A stretch of 64,000 bases of DNA from contig NZ_CP024310.1 in assembly GCF_002944405.1 (NCBI RefSeq), forward strand, positions 186,001 through 250,000, written 5' to 3'. The translations under genes were made by a program, and so were the position numbers. Below are positions 49,537 through 57,535 of this stretch, one piece after another. Source of the stretch: Sinorhizobium fredii (GTDB taxonomy: Bacteria; Pseudomonadota; Alphaproteobacteria; Rhizobiales; Rhizobiaceae). Below the pieces are notes generated by a model. It did not search any database. It was not told the origin of the DNA and saw only the letters and a program-made list of their open reading frames with translations. The first letter of the stretch is position 1; every line of letters begins with the position of its first letter.

Positions 49537-51417
49537 ATGTCGTTTCTTGCAAATGTCAGCATCAAACTTAAAATGCTTCTGCTGGTGGCGCCGATCTGTG
49601 CGATCGGTATCGCCGGGCTGACGTTTGTGTCGCTCAATTATCGGACCGCTTCCCAGAGCTATGTCAGTTTCATTGCTGAGGACGAGGCAGCGGCTATTCA
49701 GATGGCGCGGGCGAGCCAACGTCTTACTGCGCTGAGTTACAACGCGTATCAAGTCATGTCCTATGACACCAAGGATCCGAGCATCAAGAAATTCGCTCTC
49801 TACTATGAGAACAACAAGGCGAAGCTGCTTTCGGAACTTCGAGCTGTCAAGCGGTTGGTTCCCGATCATAAGGAGAGCATCGATAAATTCATCTCTGCCG
49901 CAAATGGCATTCTCGAGCTGACCAACAAAGCGGTCCAACTGGCACTTAAAGGAGACACCGAAAACGCCAATGCGCTGCTGCGTCAGGCGGACCCGATGAT
50001 AGCGGATCAGGTTCTTGGTATTCGTGACTGGACTGATAATTTCACAAACGCGATCGATCTCAAGAGCCAGCAATTGGCGAACGGCGCCGACAAAACAAGC
50101 CTGTATTCGCTGGTCATCATCACAGGCCTGTTTGCTGTATTACTGGCGGTGTCGATCTTCATCGCCTCCCGGTACGTGACGTTGCCGCTTGTTCGCCTGA
50201 GGGATCGAATGATGTCACTGGCGGATGGCAACACGGACGACGAAGTTTCGGGCGAGGAGCGGCGGGACGAGTTGGGAAGCATGGCACGAGCGGTGTCCGT
50301 TTTCCGGAGGAACGCTATTGAGCGAGCACAACTCGAATACGAAAGCGAGGTAGTGCGCGACGCAGCGGAAAGAGACCGGCAAACCCGCGAGGTGCGTGAC
50401 GCGGCCGATGCGGGTGCGGCGAAGCTAGCTGTAAGCACACTTGGCTCGGCGCTTCAGCGGCTTTCGGACGGGGACCTGATCCACAGGATCGAGATACCTT
50501 TCAGAATGGATCTGGATGCACTTCGCTTCGACTACAATGCTTCGGTCGAGAAACTCCTTGCGGCGCTGTTGTCAGTGAATCAAAACGCCCGTCTGATCGA
50601 TAGCAGCTGCGAAGAAATCCGTTCGGCGTCCCATGACTTGTCCAGCAGAACGGAGCGGCAAGCGGCGTCGCTACAGGAAACCGCAACAGCGGTCGGACAG
50701 GTCACGTCCGCCATTCGTGACAGCGCCATTCGCGCTGCTGACGCGAAAGTCTTGGTCGCACAAGCGAAGGCGGGTGCGGAGGCGTCTGGTGTCGTCGTTC
50801 GGTCTGCGGTCGAGGCAATGCGCAACATCGAAAGATCTTCGGCCCAGATCACGACTATCATTGGGGTCATTGATGAGATCGCCTTCCAGACGAACCTCCT
50901 TGCCTTGAACGCGGGAGTTGAAGCCTCCCGCGCCGGCGAGGCGGGTCGAGGCTTCGCAGTGGTGGCTCAAGAGGTCAGAGAATTGGCGCAAAGATCCGCG
51001 ACAGCTGCCAGGGAAATCAAGCAACTGATTTCAAGTGCAAGCGCACAGGTGGAAAAAGGTGTCACTCTCGTAGATGAGACTGGGAGGAGCTTAGACCAGA
51101 TTATAGTTGGGGTCGCCGAGATCGATCGGCATGTTGCAGCGATTGCCGGGTCGGCCCAAGAGCAATCCATGACCTTGGCAAACATCAATACTACCGTCGC
51201 TTTAATCGATCAGGAAACTCAGAAAAACGCGGCGATGGCAGAGCAATCCGCGGCTGCTGGCAGCATGTTAGCGTCTCAGGCGGAAGAACTTACCGGTCTC
51301 TTACAGCAGTTCAAGATTCATCAAACCGTGCCCGAGGAAGACAATCCTCCGGCATCTTACGACGTAGCGAGCGCGGAGGTTGTCGTGTTGGATAGATCGC
51401 GCGTGATGGGAGCGTAG
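49537..51417 (+). CDS. methyl-accepting chemotaxis protein
   Basis: A 626-residue chemoreceptor. An N-terminal membrane segment (MLLLVAPICAIGIAGLTFVS) precedes a four-helix-bundle periplasmic domain of about 160 residues, a second membrane segment (LVIITGLFAVLLAVSIFIAS) near residue 200 and a HAMP domain. The signalling domain has the invariant tip EIAFQTNLLALNAGVEASRA and VRELAQRSATAAREI. Methylation-helix Gln/Glu repeats flank it. It starts 64 bases after NDH-2 on the same strand and may sense a substrate of the island. No C-terminal CheR-binding pentapeptide is seen. Confidence 0.93.
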   Translation: MSFLANVSIKLKMLLLVAPICAIGIAGLTFVSLNYRTASQSYVSFIAEDEAAAIQMARASQRLTALSYNAYQVMSYDTKDPSIKKFALYYENNKAKLLSELRAVKRLVPDHKESIDKFISAANGILELTNKAVQLALKGDTENANALLRQADPMIADQVLGIRDWTDNFTNAIDLKSQQLANGADKTSLYSLVIITGLFAVLLAVSIFIASRYVTLPLVRLRDRMMSLADGNTDDEVSGEERRDELGSMARAVSVFRRNAIERAQLEYESEVVRDAAERDRQTREVRDAADAGAAKLAVSTLGSALQRLSDGDLIHRIEIPFRMDLDALRFDYNASVEKLLAALLSVNQNARLIDSSCEEIRSASHDLSSRTERQAASLQETATAVGQVTSAIRDSAIRAADAKVLVAQAKAGAEASGVVVRSAVEAMRNIERSSAQITTIIGVIDEIAFQTNLLALNAGVEASRAGEAGRGFAVVAQEVRELAQRSATAAREIKQLISSASAQVEKGVTLVDETGRSLDQIIVGVAEIDRHVAAIAGSAQEQSMTLANINTTVALIDQETQKNAAMAEQSAAAGSMLASQAEELTGLLQQFKIHQTVPEEDNPPASYDVASAEVVVLDRSRVMGA

Positions 51418-51822
51418 GTTGTCGGGGCCGGAGGAAGCGACTAAGCCTCATCCTCGGCGATCAGCGCTTCACAAAATCACCGGTTCTATAAACCGCGTTA
51501 CCTTAAATGTTACAACGCAACAATACGATCACCAAATAGGAGAGTTTCCCCAGCCTCCTCCCGAGGCGCCTTGGCTGCCGCTGGACAGGTCCCCCGCGGC
51601 AGTCCTTTTTTCTCCGAGCATCTCCTCGAGAAGCCGGACTCGGCCATACAAAGGCTTATGTCGCGTCCATCCGGCAGGTAAGGGACGCCTATGAGGCAAC
51701 TGCAATATGACCGTTTGTCCCTAGAGTTTTTGGTTTCTCAATCAAAAACCAACCAAGCCGCTTCGAACCATAGCGGCGAGAGGATGGTCGTCGTGATCGC
51801 TCAAAGTTCCCGTCTGCCCGAA
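51418..51822. other. intergenic stretch left of the insertion element
   Basis: About 400 bases between the chemoreceptor and the left end of the IS element, without a supported gene. A plus-strand frame (51419-51694) has no recognisable product. CGGTTCTATAAACCG at about 51480 is a small hairpin without a T-run. Nothing else stands out. Confidence 0.5.
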
Positions 51823-53252
51823 GGGGTCGTGTCCCTACAGGTGGTGTAGCTCGGCGGTAGCGAAGCCGCTCGCGAGCGCGCCCTCAACAGCGCCGTAGTG
51901 AGCGGGCGGCGAAGCGGTGGTCATCGATGTTCTTCGGTAGGGTCGGGTTGCTGACACCAACCTGATTCGAAGGAACCACCGATGACCGACAACATGATGA
52001 ACCTGCGTGCGCTCGTGGAGAAGTCCCCCGACGCCGATCTTTTGCGCGAGATGATCGGCTTTGCCGCCGAGCGGCTGATGGAGCTGGAGGTGGGCGCTGC
52101 CACCGGTGCCGGCTATGGCGAGAAGAACCCGCTGCGGACGGCCCAGCGCAACGGCTACCGCGAGCGGGATTGGGAGACGCGCGCCGGAACCGTCGAGCTG
52201 CGCATTCCGAAGCTCAGGAAGGGCTCTTACTTTCCGGGCTTCCTGGAGCCGCGGCGCATGGCCGAGAAGGCGCTGACGGCGGTCATTCAAGAGGCCTATG
52301 TGCAGGGAATCTCGACCCGCTCGGTCGACGATCTGGTCAAGGCCATGGGTATGAGCGGCATCTCCAAGAGCCAGGTCAGCCGGCTGTGCGAGGAGATCGA
52401 CGGCAAGGTCAAGGCCTTCCTCGAGCGGCCGATCGAGGGCGACTGGCCATATCTGTGGATCGATGCCACCTACCTGAAGGTCCGCCGCGGCGGCCGCATC
52501 GTCTCCGTTGCCGTGATCATCGCCGTTGGTGTCAACAGCGACGGTCGCCGCGAGGTGCTGGGCATGGAGGTCGGCACCTCCGAAGCCGAGCCGATCTGGA
52601 CGGAGTTCCTACGCAAGCTGACCCGCCGTGGCCTCAGAGGCGTCAAGCTGGTTGTCTCCGACGCCCACGAAGGCCTGAAGGTCGCCGTCACTAAGGTGCT
52701 CAACGCAACCTGGCAGCGCTGCCGGGTCCACTTCATGCGCAACGTTCTTGCCCACGCCGGCAAGAGCGGTCGGCGTGTCGTCTCCGCCTTCATCGCCACC
52801 GCCTTCGCCCAGGAGACGCCGGAAGCCGCAAGCGCCCAATGGCGCGCCGTCGCCGACCAGATCCGGCCGAAGGTGCCCAAGCTCGCCGCCATCATGGATG
52901 ATGCCGAAGAAGACGTTCTCGCCTACATGACCTTCCCGAAGGAGCACCGCGCCAAGCTGCACAGCACCAACCCGATCGAGCGCCTCAACGGCGAAATCAA
53001 GCGCAGGACCGAGGTCGTCGGCATCTTCCCCAATGATGACGCCATCGTCCGCCTCGTCGGCGCGATCCTGCTCGAGCAGAACGACGAATGGGCTGTCCAA
53101 CGCGCCAGATACATGACGCTAGAAACCATCAGCCAGATGAGCGATGATCCGCTCATCAGCCTGCCAGCCGTGGCGCGCTGATCATCCCGGCCCATGCCGG
53201 AGAACGCGGCGACCAAAGCCGCCACCTACACCACTCCCTGGGACATGATCCG
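51823..53252 (+). mobile_element. IS256-family insertion sequence
   Basis: A complete-looking element of about 1.43 kb around one intact transposase gene. The left end contains TGTCCC (51830-51835) then GTGGTGTAG (51841-51849), and the right end reads in reverse complement TGTCCC (53245-53240) and GTGGTGTAG, with further matches inward (GGCGG), giving imperfect terminal inverted repeats of about 25-30 bases. The exact ends are uncertain by a few bases, and I could not identify a convincing 8-9-bp target duplication. Confidence 0.8.
51982..53181 (+). CDS. IS256-family (Mutator-type) transposase
   Basis: A 399-residue DDE transposase starting [20 protein letters not shown]. The N-terminal DNA-binding part has [19 protein letters not shown] and [20 protein letters not shown]. 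The catalytic core shows the first Asp in [14 protein letters not shown], the second in [11 protein letters not shown] with the nearby [13 protein letters not shown] motif, and the Glu in [19 protein letters not shown]. The length is normal and no frameshift is seen, so it may be active. It is GC-richer than the surrounding relics. Confidence 0.95.
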   Translation: MTDNMMNLRALVEKSPDADLLREMIGFAAERLMELEVGAATGAGYGEKNPLRTAQRNGYRERDWETRAGTVELRIPKLRKGSYFPGFLEPRRMAEKALTAVIQEAYVQGISTRSVDDLVKAMGMSGISKSQVSRLCEEIDGKVKAFLERPIEGDWPYLWIDATYLKVRRGGRIVSVAVIIAVGVNSDGRREVLGMEVGTSEAEPIWTEFLRKLTRRGLRGVKLVVSDAHEGLKVAVTKVLNATWQRCRVHFMRNVLAHAGKSGRRVVSAFIATAFAQETPEAASAQWRAVADQIRPKVPKLAAIMDDAEEDVLAYMTFPKEHRAKLHSTNPIERLNGEIKRRTEVVGIFPNDDAIVRLVGAILLEQNDEWAVQRARYMTLETISQMSDDPLISLPAVAR

Positions 53253-53329
53253 CGAAGGCAGCACCTGGGTGCCGCCACACAGGTCCCGGCGGCAACTTTT
53301 TTGAGGTCGCGGAGCAGCAGACGGTGGCA

Positions 53330-53520
53330 ATGCTCGGGGTGTTGGCCTCGGTCTTGCGGTCGCCACCACGATGGGCTACTCCGGCATGCCTCGTTGCGCC
53401 GGCGCTGATCGGCTTTATTGCCGAGCACATTAGCTTTGCTGTCGATTTCACCTGTTTGCCGCTGCTGTTCATCGTCGTCTTGGCTCTGTCGCACCACGCC
53501 TTTATGCCCGGGTTGCAACC
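53330..53520 (+). pseudogene. MFS transporter C-terminal relic, right copy
   Basis: Reading GLGLAVATTMGYSGM and then, after an extra C near 53391, LVAPALIGFIAEHISFAVDF and LPLLFIVVLALSHHAFM, this is the end of the same MFS family as the relic at 9078-9654. DNA is nearly identical over short blocks (for example around GCGCCGGCGCTGATCGGCTT and TTCATCGTCGTCTTGGCTCT). The frameshift differs from that in the left copy, so the two decayed separately. It begins 80 bases right of the IS element. Confidence 0.65.
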
Positions 53521-53662
53521 CCGGCTGCGGGATGTGGGCATCGGCGAAGAGCACCTGGCCGGAATGGCCCGCCATGCGATGAAGCAGACACAGTTGCTCT
53601 TGAACAATCCCCGGGAGGTGACCGAGGCGGACGCCCTCTCTATCTACAAGGCGGCCTGGTGA
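53521..53662 (+). pseudogene. iron-containing alcohol dehydrogenase C-terminal fragment
   Basis: The frame continues from the MFS relic into DVGIGEEHLAGMARHAMKQT and LLLNNPREVTEADALSIYKA, ending AAW-stop. This is the usual C-terminal helix pair of group III Fe-dependent alcohol dehydrogenases (...LAxxAMxQTxLLxNNPRExTxxDAxxIYxAA). Only about 45 residues remain and no N-terminal part exists nearby, so it is a fusion of two gene ends produced by deletion. Confidence 0.65.
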
Positions 53663-53907
53663 TGATGGAACGCAGGGACCTGGCGAGTGATCCGACTACA
53701 AGGTATTTCGGAATATTGGGCTGGATCCTCTTGTCACAATGTGAGGCTGAGCATGTCACATTCGCGCCTTGATGCCCTCGCTTTGGAAGCACCTCCGTCA
53801 CTCGGAGGAATGGAAGAGAAAATACTATACGGGGAACAGATCCGGATTATCTTTCCTCATTTATTTCGACGCCGCAAAGTTTATGTCAAGGGTCGTGTGC
53901 AGTAATT

Positions 53908-54822
53908 GTGGAGGAGCGAAGCCCGCTGGCGTTTGATTGCAGCTTTATATCGACAGATAAATTCGCGGTGGCTATCTCAAAATACGATGGAAAATTGTCA
54001 ATCTCGAGGGATGGAACAAGCGACAAAGTACACCTTTTTTTGCCCATTAGTGGGAGTGCACGGTTTAGCTGCTTTCGCGAGAGCATTGTATCAGTTCCTG
54101 GTCACGGCACCTTGTTGGAAGGGGAACGTACCTCCAGCAGTATGCAATTCAATGGCTCTCGTCATCACTTGGCGCTTATCGTAGATCGCCAATTCATTCG
54201 GAAGCAATTGGCCTTTCTGCTTGACAGAACAATAAGCGGCGACATGCACTTTCAACCTTACGTCAATCTGACGGAGGGAGCCGGCAGTGGATTCATGAAC
54301 ATTGCCATGGAAGTGTACCGCGGTCTGTCAAACGATTGCTGGCTGCAGAAATCGCCGATAAGTCTCAATTCCCTGTGTGAGACACTAGGGTATCTCCTTA
54401 TCGAAAACTGTTCGCATCAATATAGTGACGAGCTTTCGAGACCAGGTCCAGCACCCACACCTAAGCATGTCAAATGGGCGATCGAGTTCATGGAAGAGCA
54501 CATGTCCGCCCCAATTTCGTTAAACGATATTGCCTCCGCATCGAAGGTGAGTGCACGAGCGCTGCAACAAGGCTTTAAGCAATTCCGCAACACCACGCCC
54601 ATGTTATATTTGCGCGATCTCCGGATGTCGGCCGTTCATGAGGATCTGCTCCAGACAGGTGAACAGTCCAGTGTTACCGAGATAGCCAGAAAGTGGGGTT
54701 TTGCTCACCTTGGGCGTTTTGCTTCTGACTACAAGAGGCGTTTTGGACAGCTACCATCCGAGACGGCCAATGAACGGCGCGGGGTTTGCCGGAGACCCAA
54801 CTCGTCACAAGACGACGAATAA
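53908..54822 (+). CDS. AraC-family transcriptional regulator
   Basis: A 304-residue regulator with a divergent N-terminal sensing domain and, from about residue 195, a clear AraC DNA-binding domain: FMEEHMSAPISLNDIASASK, LQQGFKQFRNTTPMLYLRDL (first helix-turn-helix) and VTEIARKWGFAHLGRFASDY (second). GTG at 53908 is used. The frame is open another 45 codons upstream without a normal start codon, and the adjacent frame contains an ATG at 53752 (MSHSRLDALALEAPP), so the true N-terminus may be in another frame and the gene may be frameshifted. No target is evident; it is an isolated gene between relics. Confidence 0.8.
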   Translation: MEERSPLAFDCSFISTDKFAVAISKYDGKLSISRDGTSDKVHLFLPISGSARFSCFRESIVSVPGHGTLLEGERTSSSMQFNGSRHHLALIVDRQFIRKQLAFLLDRTISGDMHFQPYVNLTEGAGSGFMNIAMEVYRGLSNDCWLQKSPISLNSLCETLGYLLIENCSHQYSDELSRPGPAPTPKHVKWAIEFMEEHMSAPISLNDIASASKVSARALQQGFKQFRNTTPMLYLRDLRMSAVHEDLLQTGEQSSVTEIARKWGFAHLGRFASDYKRRFGQLPSETANERRGVCRRPNSSQDDE

Positions 54823-54889
54823 ATCCTCCCAAAGTCTGCGCCCGTGCCGTGCGAATGGTGACGGAGGATCAAGCGAGCATACCTCTCGC

Positions 54890-55092
54890 TGGGTAGCGAT
54901 GTGTGCGGGAATTGGCGGAGCGGTCCGCCAGTGCCGCTAAGGACATCAAAGGAATATTGAAACCTCCGAACAGCAGGTAGGCAAAAGGCGTTACTCTGGT
55001 TGCCGATACAGGCAAGGCTCAGGCTCGCATCGTGGCCAGAGTGCTGAAATAAATGCGATTGTGTCCGAAATTGCAGCTTCTCCACAGGAATA
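54890..55092 (+). pseudogene. chemoreceptor (MCP) signalling-domain relic, right copy
   Basis: The sequence reads RELAERSASAAKDIKGIL, then an in-frame stop near 54974, then AKGVTLVADTGKAQARIVA and, after a frameshift near 55045, EINAIVSEIAASPQE. This order is that of the MCP signalling domain (ELAQRSAxAAKEIKxLI, GVxLVxETGxAL, EINxxVxEIAASxxEQ). Its first 80 bases are about 90 percent identical to the left relic at 11018-11099. Not functional. Confidence 0.75.
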
Positions 55093-55615
55093 ATCGGTGA
55101 GCATTAACGAGGTAATCGCCGCCATTACCAAATTGATCAGTTTACCTAGCAAAATGCCGCAATGGTAGAAGAGTTCACGGCCACAAGTCATACCCTTCCA
55201 AGTGCTCCACCTCATAGGCAGGTTCCGGATTGGTGGCGAATTCAATACTCAGCAATTCCATAGCTTACTTTTTAAGTAGGCGGCTTAAGAACTCAGGACC
55301 TAGCACTACTTTGGGAGGTGAACGCATTGTTTTCCAAGATGGATTGATGCTGCGCGCTCCGATGAAGGGGGCGCGTCACGGTGGGGTGGCATGAGGTGTT
55401 CATGGACTGGCTTCAGCCGCTTCTGGCGCCGCTGGCACAAGCGGCGGCGCGCCGGATGGGGTGCCGTGTTGGGCTGTCGGTCATGGCGAGCTTTGACGTG
55501 GGACCCGGGAGTCAGGAAATCAGTTTCGATAAATCCGGACCCTACAGGCGTGCGCCCCCTTCCCAAAATGAAAATGTCCTCAAACACCGATGAGGCGCCC
55601 TCAACGCCCAAGTGT
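55093..55615. other. non-coding stretch with possible transposase remnant
   Basis: About 520 bases without a supported gene. A plus-strand frame from 55381 reads GWHEVFMDWLQPLLAPLAQA and then RRMG, faintly like the N-terminus of IS701-type DDE transposases (W...WL.PLL..L...AR.RM), but it degenerates at once. It is the likely 3' flank and terminator zone of the acid-sugar operon; no clear terminator hairpin was identified. Confidence 0.35.
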
Positions 55616-56257
55616 CTAAATGGACTTGGCGAGTTCTTCGCGCTGAGCCGGAGTCAATGGTCTCAGTTCCCGGCCTTGAAGCGTCAGGAACAGTTTCGCG
55701 GTTTCCTCCAGCTCCTCAGTCGCGTACTGCGCCTCCTCAAGCGACCTCCCAGCCACGACAGGTCCGTGATTCGCCATGAGGACGGCGTTGCTTGTCGCGG
55801 CGGCCTCCTGTACCGCCGCGGCCAGCTTCTCGTCTCCGGGACGGAAGTAGGGCACCAATGGCAGGGTGCCGACCCGCATCACGTAGTAGGCGGTCAGGGG
55901 AGGCAGCGCATCCTTTTCATCGATGTCTTTCAGGATGCTGACCGCCACCGAGTATGTTGAGTGGAGGTGGACAACGGCCTTGCCGTGCGGCCGTGCGCAA
56001 TACATGCAGCGGTGAAGGAAGGCCTCCTTGGTGGGCTTGTCCCCGCCGAGGTGAACGCCCTCCGCGGAGAAGAGCGAAAGTCGCTCAGGCACGAGGCTTC
56101 CGAGCGAAGCATTCGTGGGCGTCATCAACATCCGTCCATCCGACATCTTCACGCTTATGTTGCCGGTCGAACCGGATGTCAGGCCGCGGTCGAAAATGGA
56201 TTGTCCGGCCCGCACGATGTCGTCGCGGGTCCTGGTTTCCTCGGACAGTGTAGCCAT
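55616..56257 (-). CDS. otnC: class II aldolase family: 3-oxo-tetronate 4-phosphate decarboxylase-like (OtnC)
   Basis: A 213-residue class II aldolase/adducin protein. GSTGNISVKM (phosphate loop) is near residue 28, the zinc histidines are in VVHLHSTYSVAVS, and a later ANHGPVVAGRSLEEAQ completes the site. Its ATG overlaps the stop of the OtnK-like kinase gene as TGATG. Kinase-aldolase pairs of this kind convert 3-oxo-tetronates to the 4-phosphate and then to dihydroxyacetone phosphate plus CO2. It is the last gene of the right-hand operon. Fuculose-phosphate aldolase activity is the main alternative, but the kinase partner argues for OtnC. Confidence 0.85.
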   Translation of the reverse strand: MATLSEETRTRDDIVRAGQSIFDRGLTSGSTGNISVKMSDGRMLMTPTNASLGSLVPERLSLFSAEGVHLGGDKPTKEAFLHRCMYCARPHGKAVVHLHSTYSVAVSILKDIDEKDALPPLTAYYVMRVGTLPLVPYFRPGDEKLAAAVQEAAATSNAVLMANHGPVVAGRSLEEAQYATEELEETAKLFLTLQGRELRPLTPAQREELAKSI

Positions 56258-57531
56258 CAGAGTTTGTCCCAGGCGTGGACGAAGAAGTCGGGCGCGCCGA
56301 AGTTCCCTGACTTCAGCGCAAGCGAAATCCGGCCGGGCGCCGTCGGTGAGCTGACCCAGGGGACTCCGGGTGCGATCTCGTTTCCAATGTCCAGTTGGTT
56401 GATCCCAAGGGATTTCACGACGGCACCCGACGTTTCGCCACCCGCGACGATCAGCTCGGAGACCCCCCTGTCGACGAGTTCCTTGGCGATGTTGGACAGT
56501 GCACCTTCGACCATGGTCCCTGTCTCAGCCACCCCGAATTTCGCCTGGTTCGCCTTCACCTGGTCGGGCGCTGCGGTGGCGTAGAATAGGACGGGCTTTT
56601 GGCCAAGTCGGTCCTTGGCCCAATCGAGCGCTTCCTTGACGACGTCTTGGCCCCTGGCGAGTTGCTCGACGTCGATGCGAAAGCCCTCATGGTCCTGCAG
56701 CATCTTCTCCACCTGGCCGTTGGTCGCGGCAGAGCAACTTCCGGAGATCACGGCGCGGGAGCCTCCCTGCAGGGCTGAGGGTGCCAGCTCCCGCGCCGTC
56801 GCCGCACCACCTCCGACCATCGTCCTCGCAAGTCCATATGCGAGACCGGAAGCGCCTGTGAGGAGGGGCGCGTCGTCGAACGCGGCGGCGATGACCTCAA
56901 GGTCGGCGTCGTCCATGGCGTCGAGAACCGCGACCCCGTACCCGTCCGCGCGCGCCTTCGACACCCAGGCACGCACCGCGTCGACGCCTTGCTTGACGGT
57001 CTCGTGATAACACCCAGCGACTTTGTGCGACGTCTGCGGCGCGAGAACCCGCACCAGATTCGAATCCGTCATCGGAGTGAGCGGATGGTTCTTCATGCCG
57101 GATTCGCTGAGCGGGATGTCGCCGACGAAGAGGTTGCTCTTGTAAATGGTGCGGGCGTTCGCCGGGAACGCAGGGCACGCGGTTGTCAAGTCGCCCCCCA
57201 GCTCGGCGAGCATCGCGTCCAGTACCGGACCGATGTTGCCCCGTTCGGTGGAGTCGAATGTGGAGCAGTATTTGAAGTAGAACTTCGCCGCTCCCCGATG
57301 TTGAAGCCAGCGCAAGGCCGCGATGGATTGCGCGACGGCGTCGGATGGATCGATGGTCCTCGTCTTGAGAGCCACCACGATCGCGTCGGCATCGACTTCA
57401 AGTTCTTCATTGGGAACGTCGATGAGCACCGTGGTCTTCATTCCGCTCTTGGCGAAAATGCCCGCGACGTCGGTCGCTCCGGTAAAGTCGTCTGCCACGC
57501 AGCCGATCAGCAGCTTACGATCCTTCTTCAT
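56257..57531 (-). CDS. otnK: four-carbon acid-sugar kinase (DUF1537/OtnK family)
   Basis: A 424-residue kinase starting MKKDRKLLIGCVADDFTGAT. The N-terminal substrate motif VADDFTGATDVAG, the KYCSTFDSTERGNIGPV segment, AVISGSCSAATNGQV and the C-terminal nucleotide-site VAGGETSGAVVKSL are the marks of the DUF1537 acid-sugar kinases. It phosphorylates a 3-oxo-tetronate (or a tetronate) at C4 using ATP in the cytosol. It lies between aldehyde dehydrogenase and OtnC-like genes with almost no gaps. Length is normal. Confidence 0.9.
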   Translation of the reverse strand: MKKDRKLLIGCVADDFTGATDVAGIFAKSGMKTTVLIDVPNEELEVDADAIVVALKTRTIDPSDAVAQSIAALRWLQHRGAAKFYFKYCSTFDSTERGNIGPVLDAMLAELGGDLTTACPAFPANARTIYKSNLFVGDIPLSESGMKNHPLTPMTDSNLVRVLAPQTSHKVAGCYHETVKQGVDAVRAWVSKARADGYGVAVLDAMDDADLEVIAAAFDDAPLLTGASGLAYGLARTMVGGGAATARELAPSALQGGSRAVISGSCSAATNGQVEKMLQDHEGFRIDVEQLARGQDVVKEALDWAKDRLGQKPVLFYATAAPDQVKANQAKFGVAETGTMVEGALSNIAKELVDRGVSELIVAGGETSGAVVKSLGINQLDIGNEIAPGVPWVSSPTAPGRISLALKSGNFGAPDFFVHAWDKL

Positions 57532-57535
57532 CCCA

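Noticed and set aside
52470-53100. Minus-strand open frames opposite the transposase
   Set aside because: Shadow frames of the DDE transposase; no recognisable family.
51590-53310. Similar CAGGTCCC-CGCGGCA-TTTTTT blocks on both sides of the IS element as a target duplication
   Set aside because: The blocks are too far from the inverted-repeat ends (about 200 bases left, 30 right) and imperfect; not a target-site duplication.
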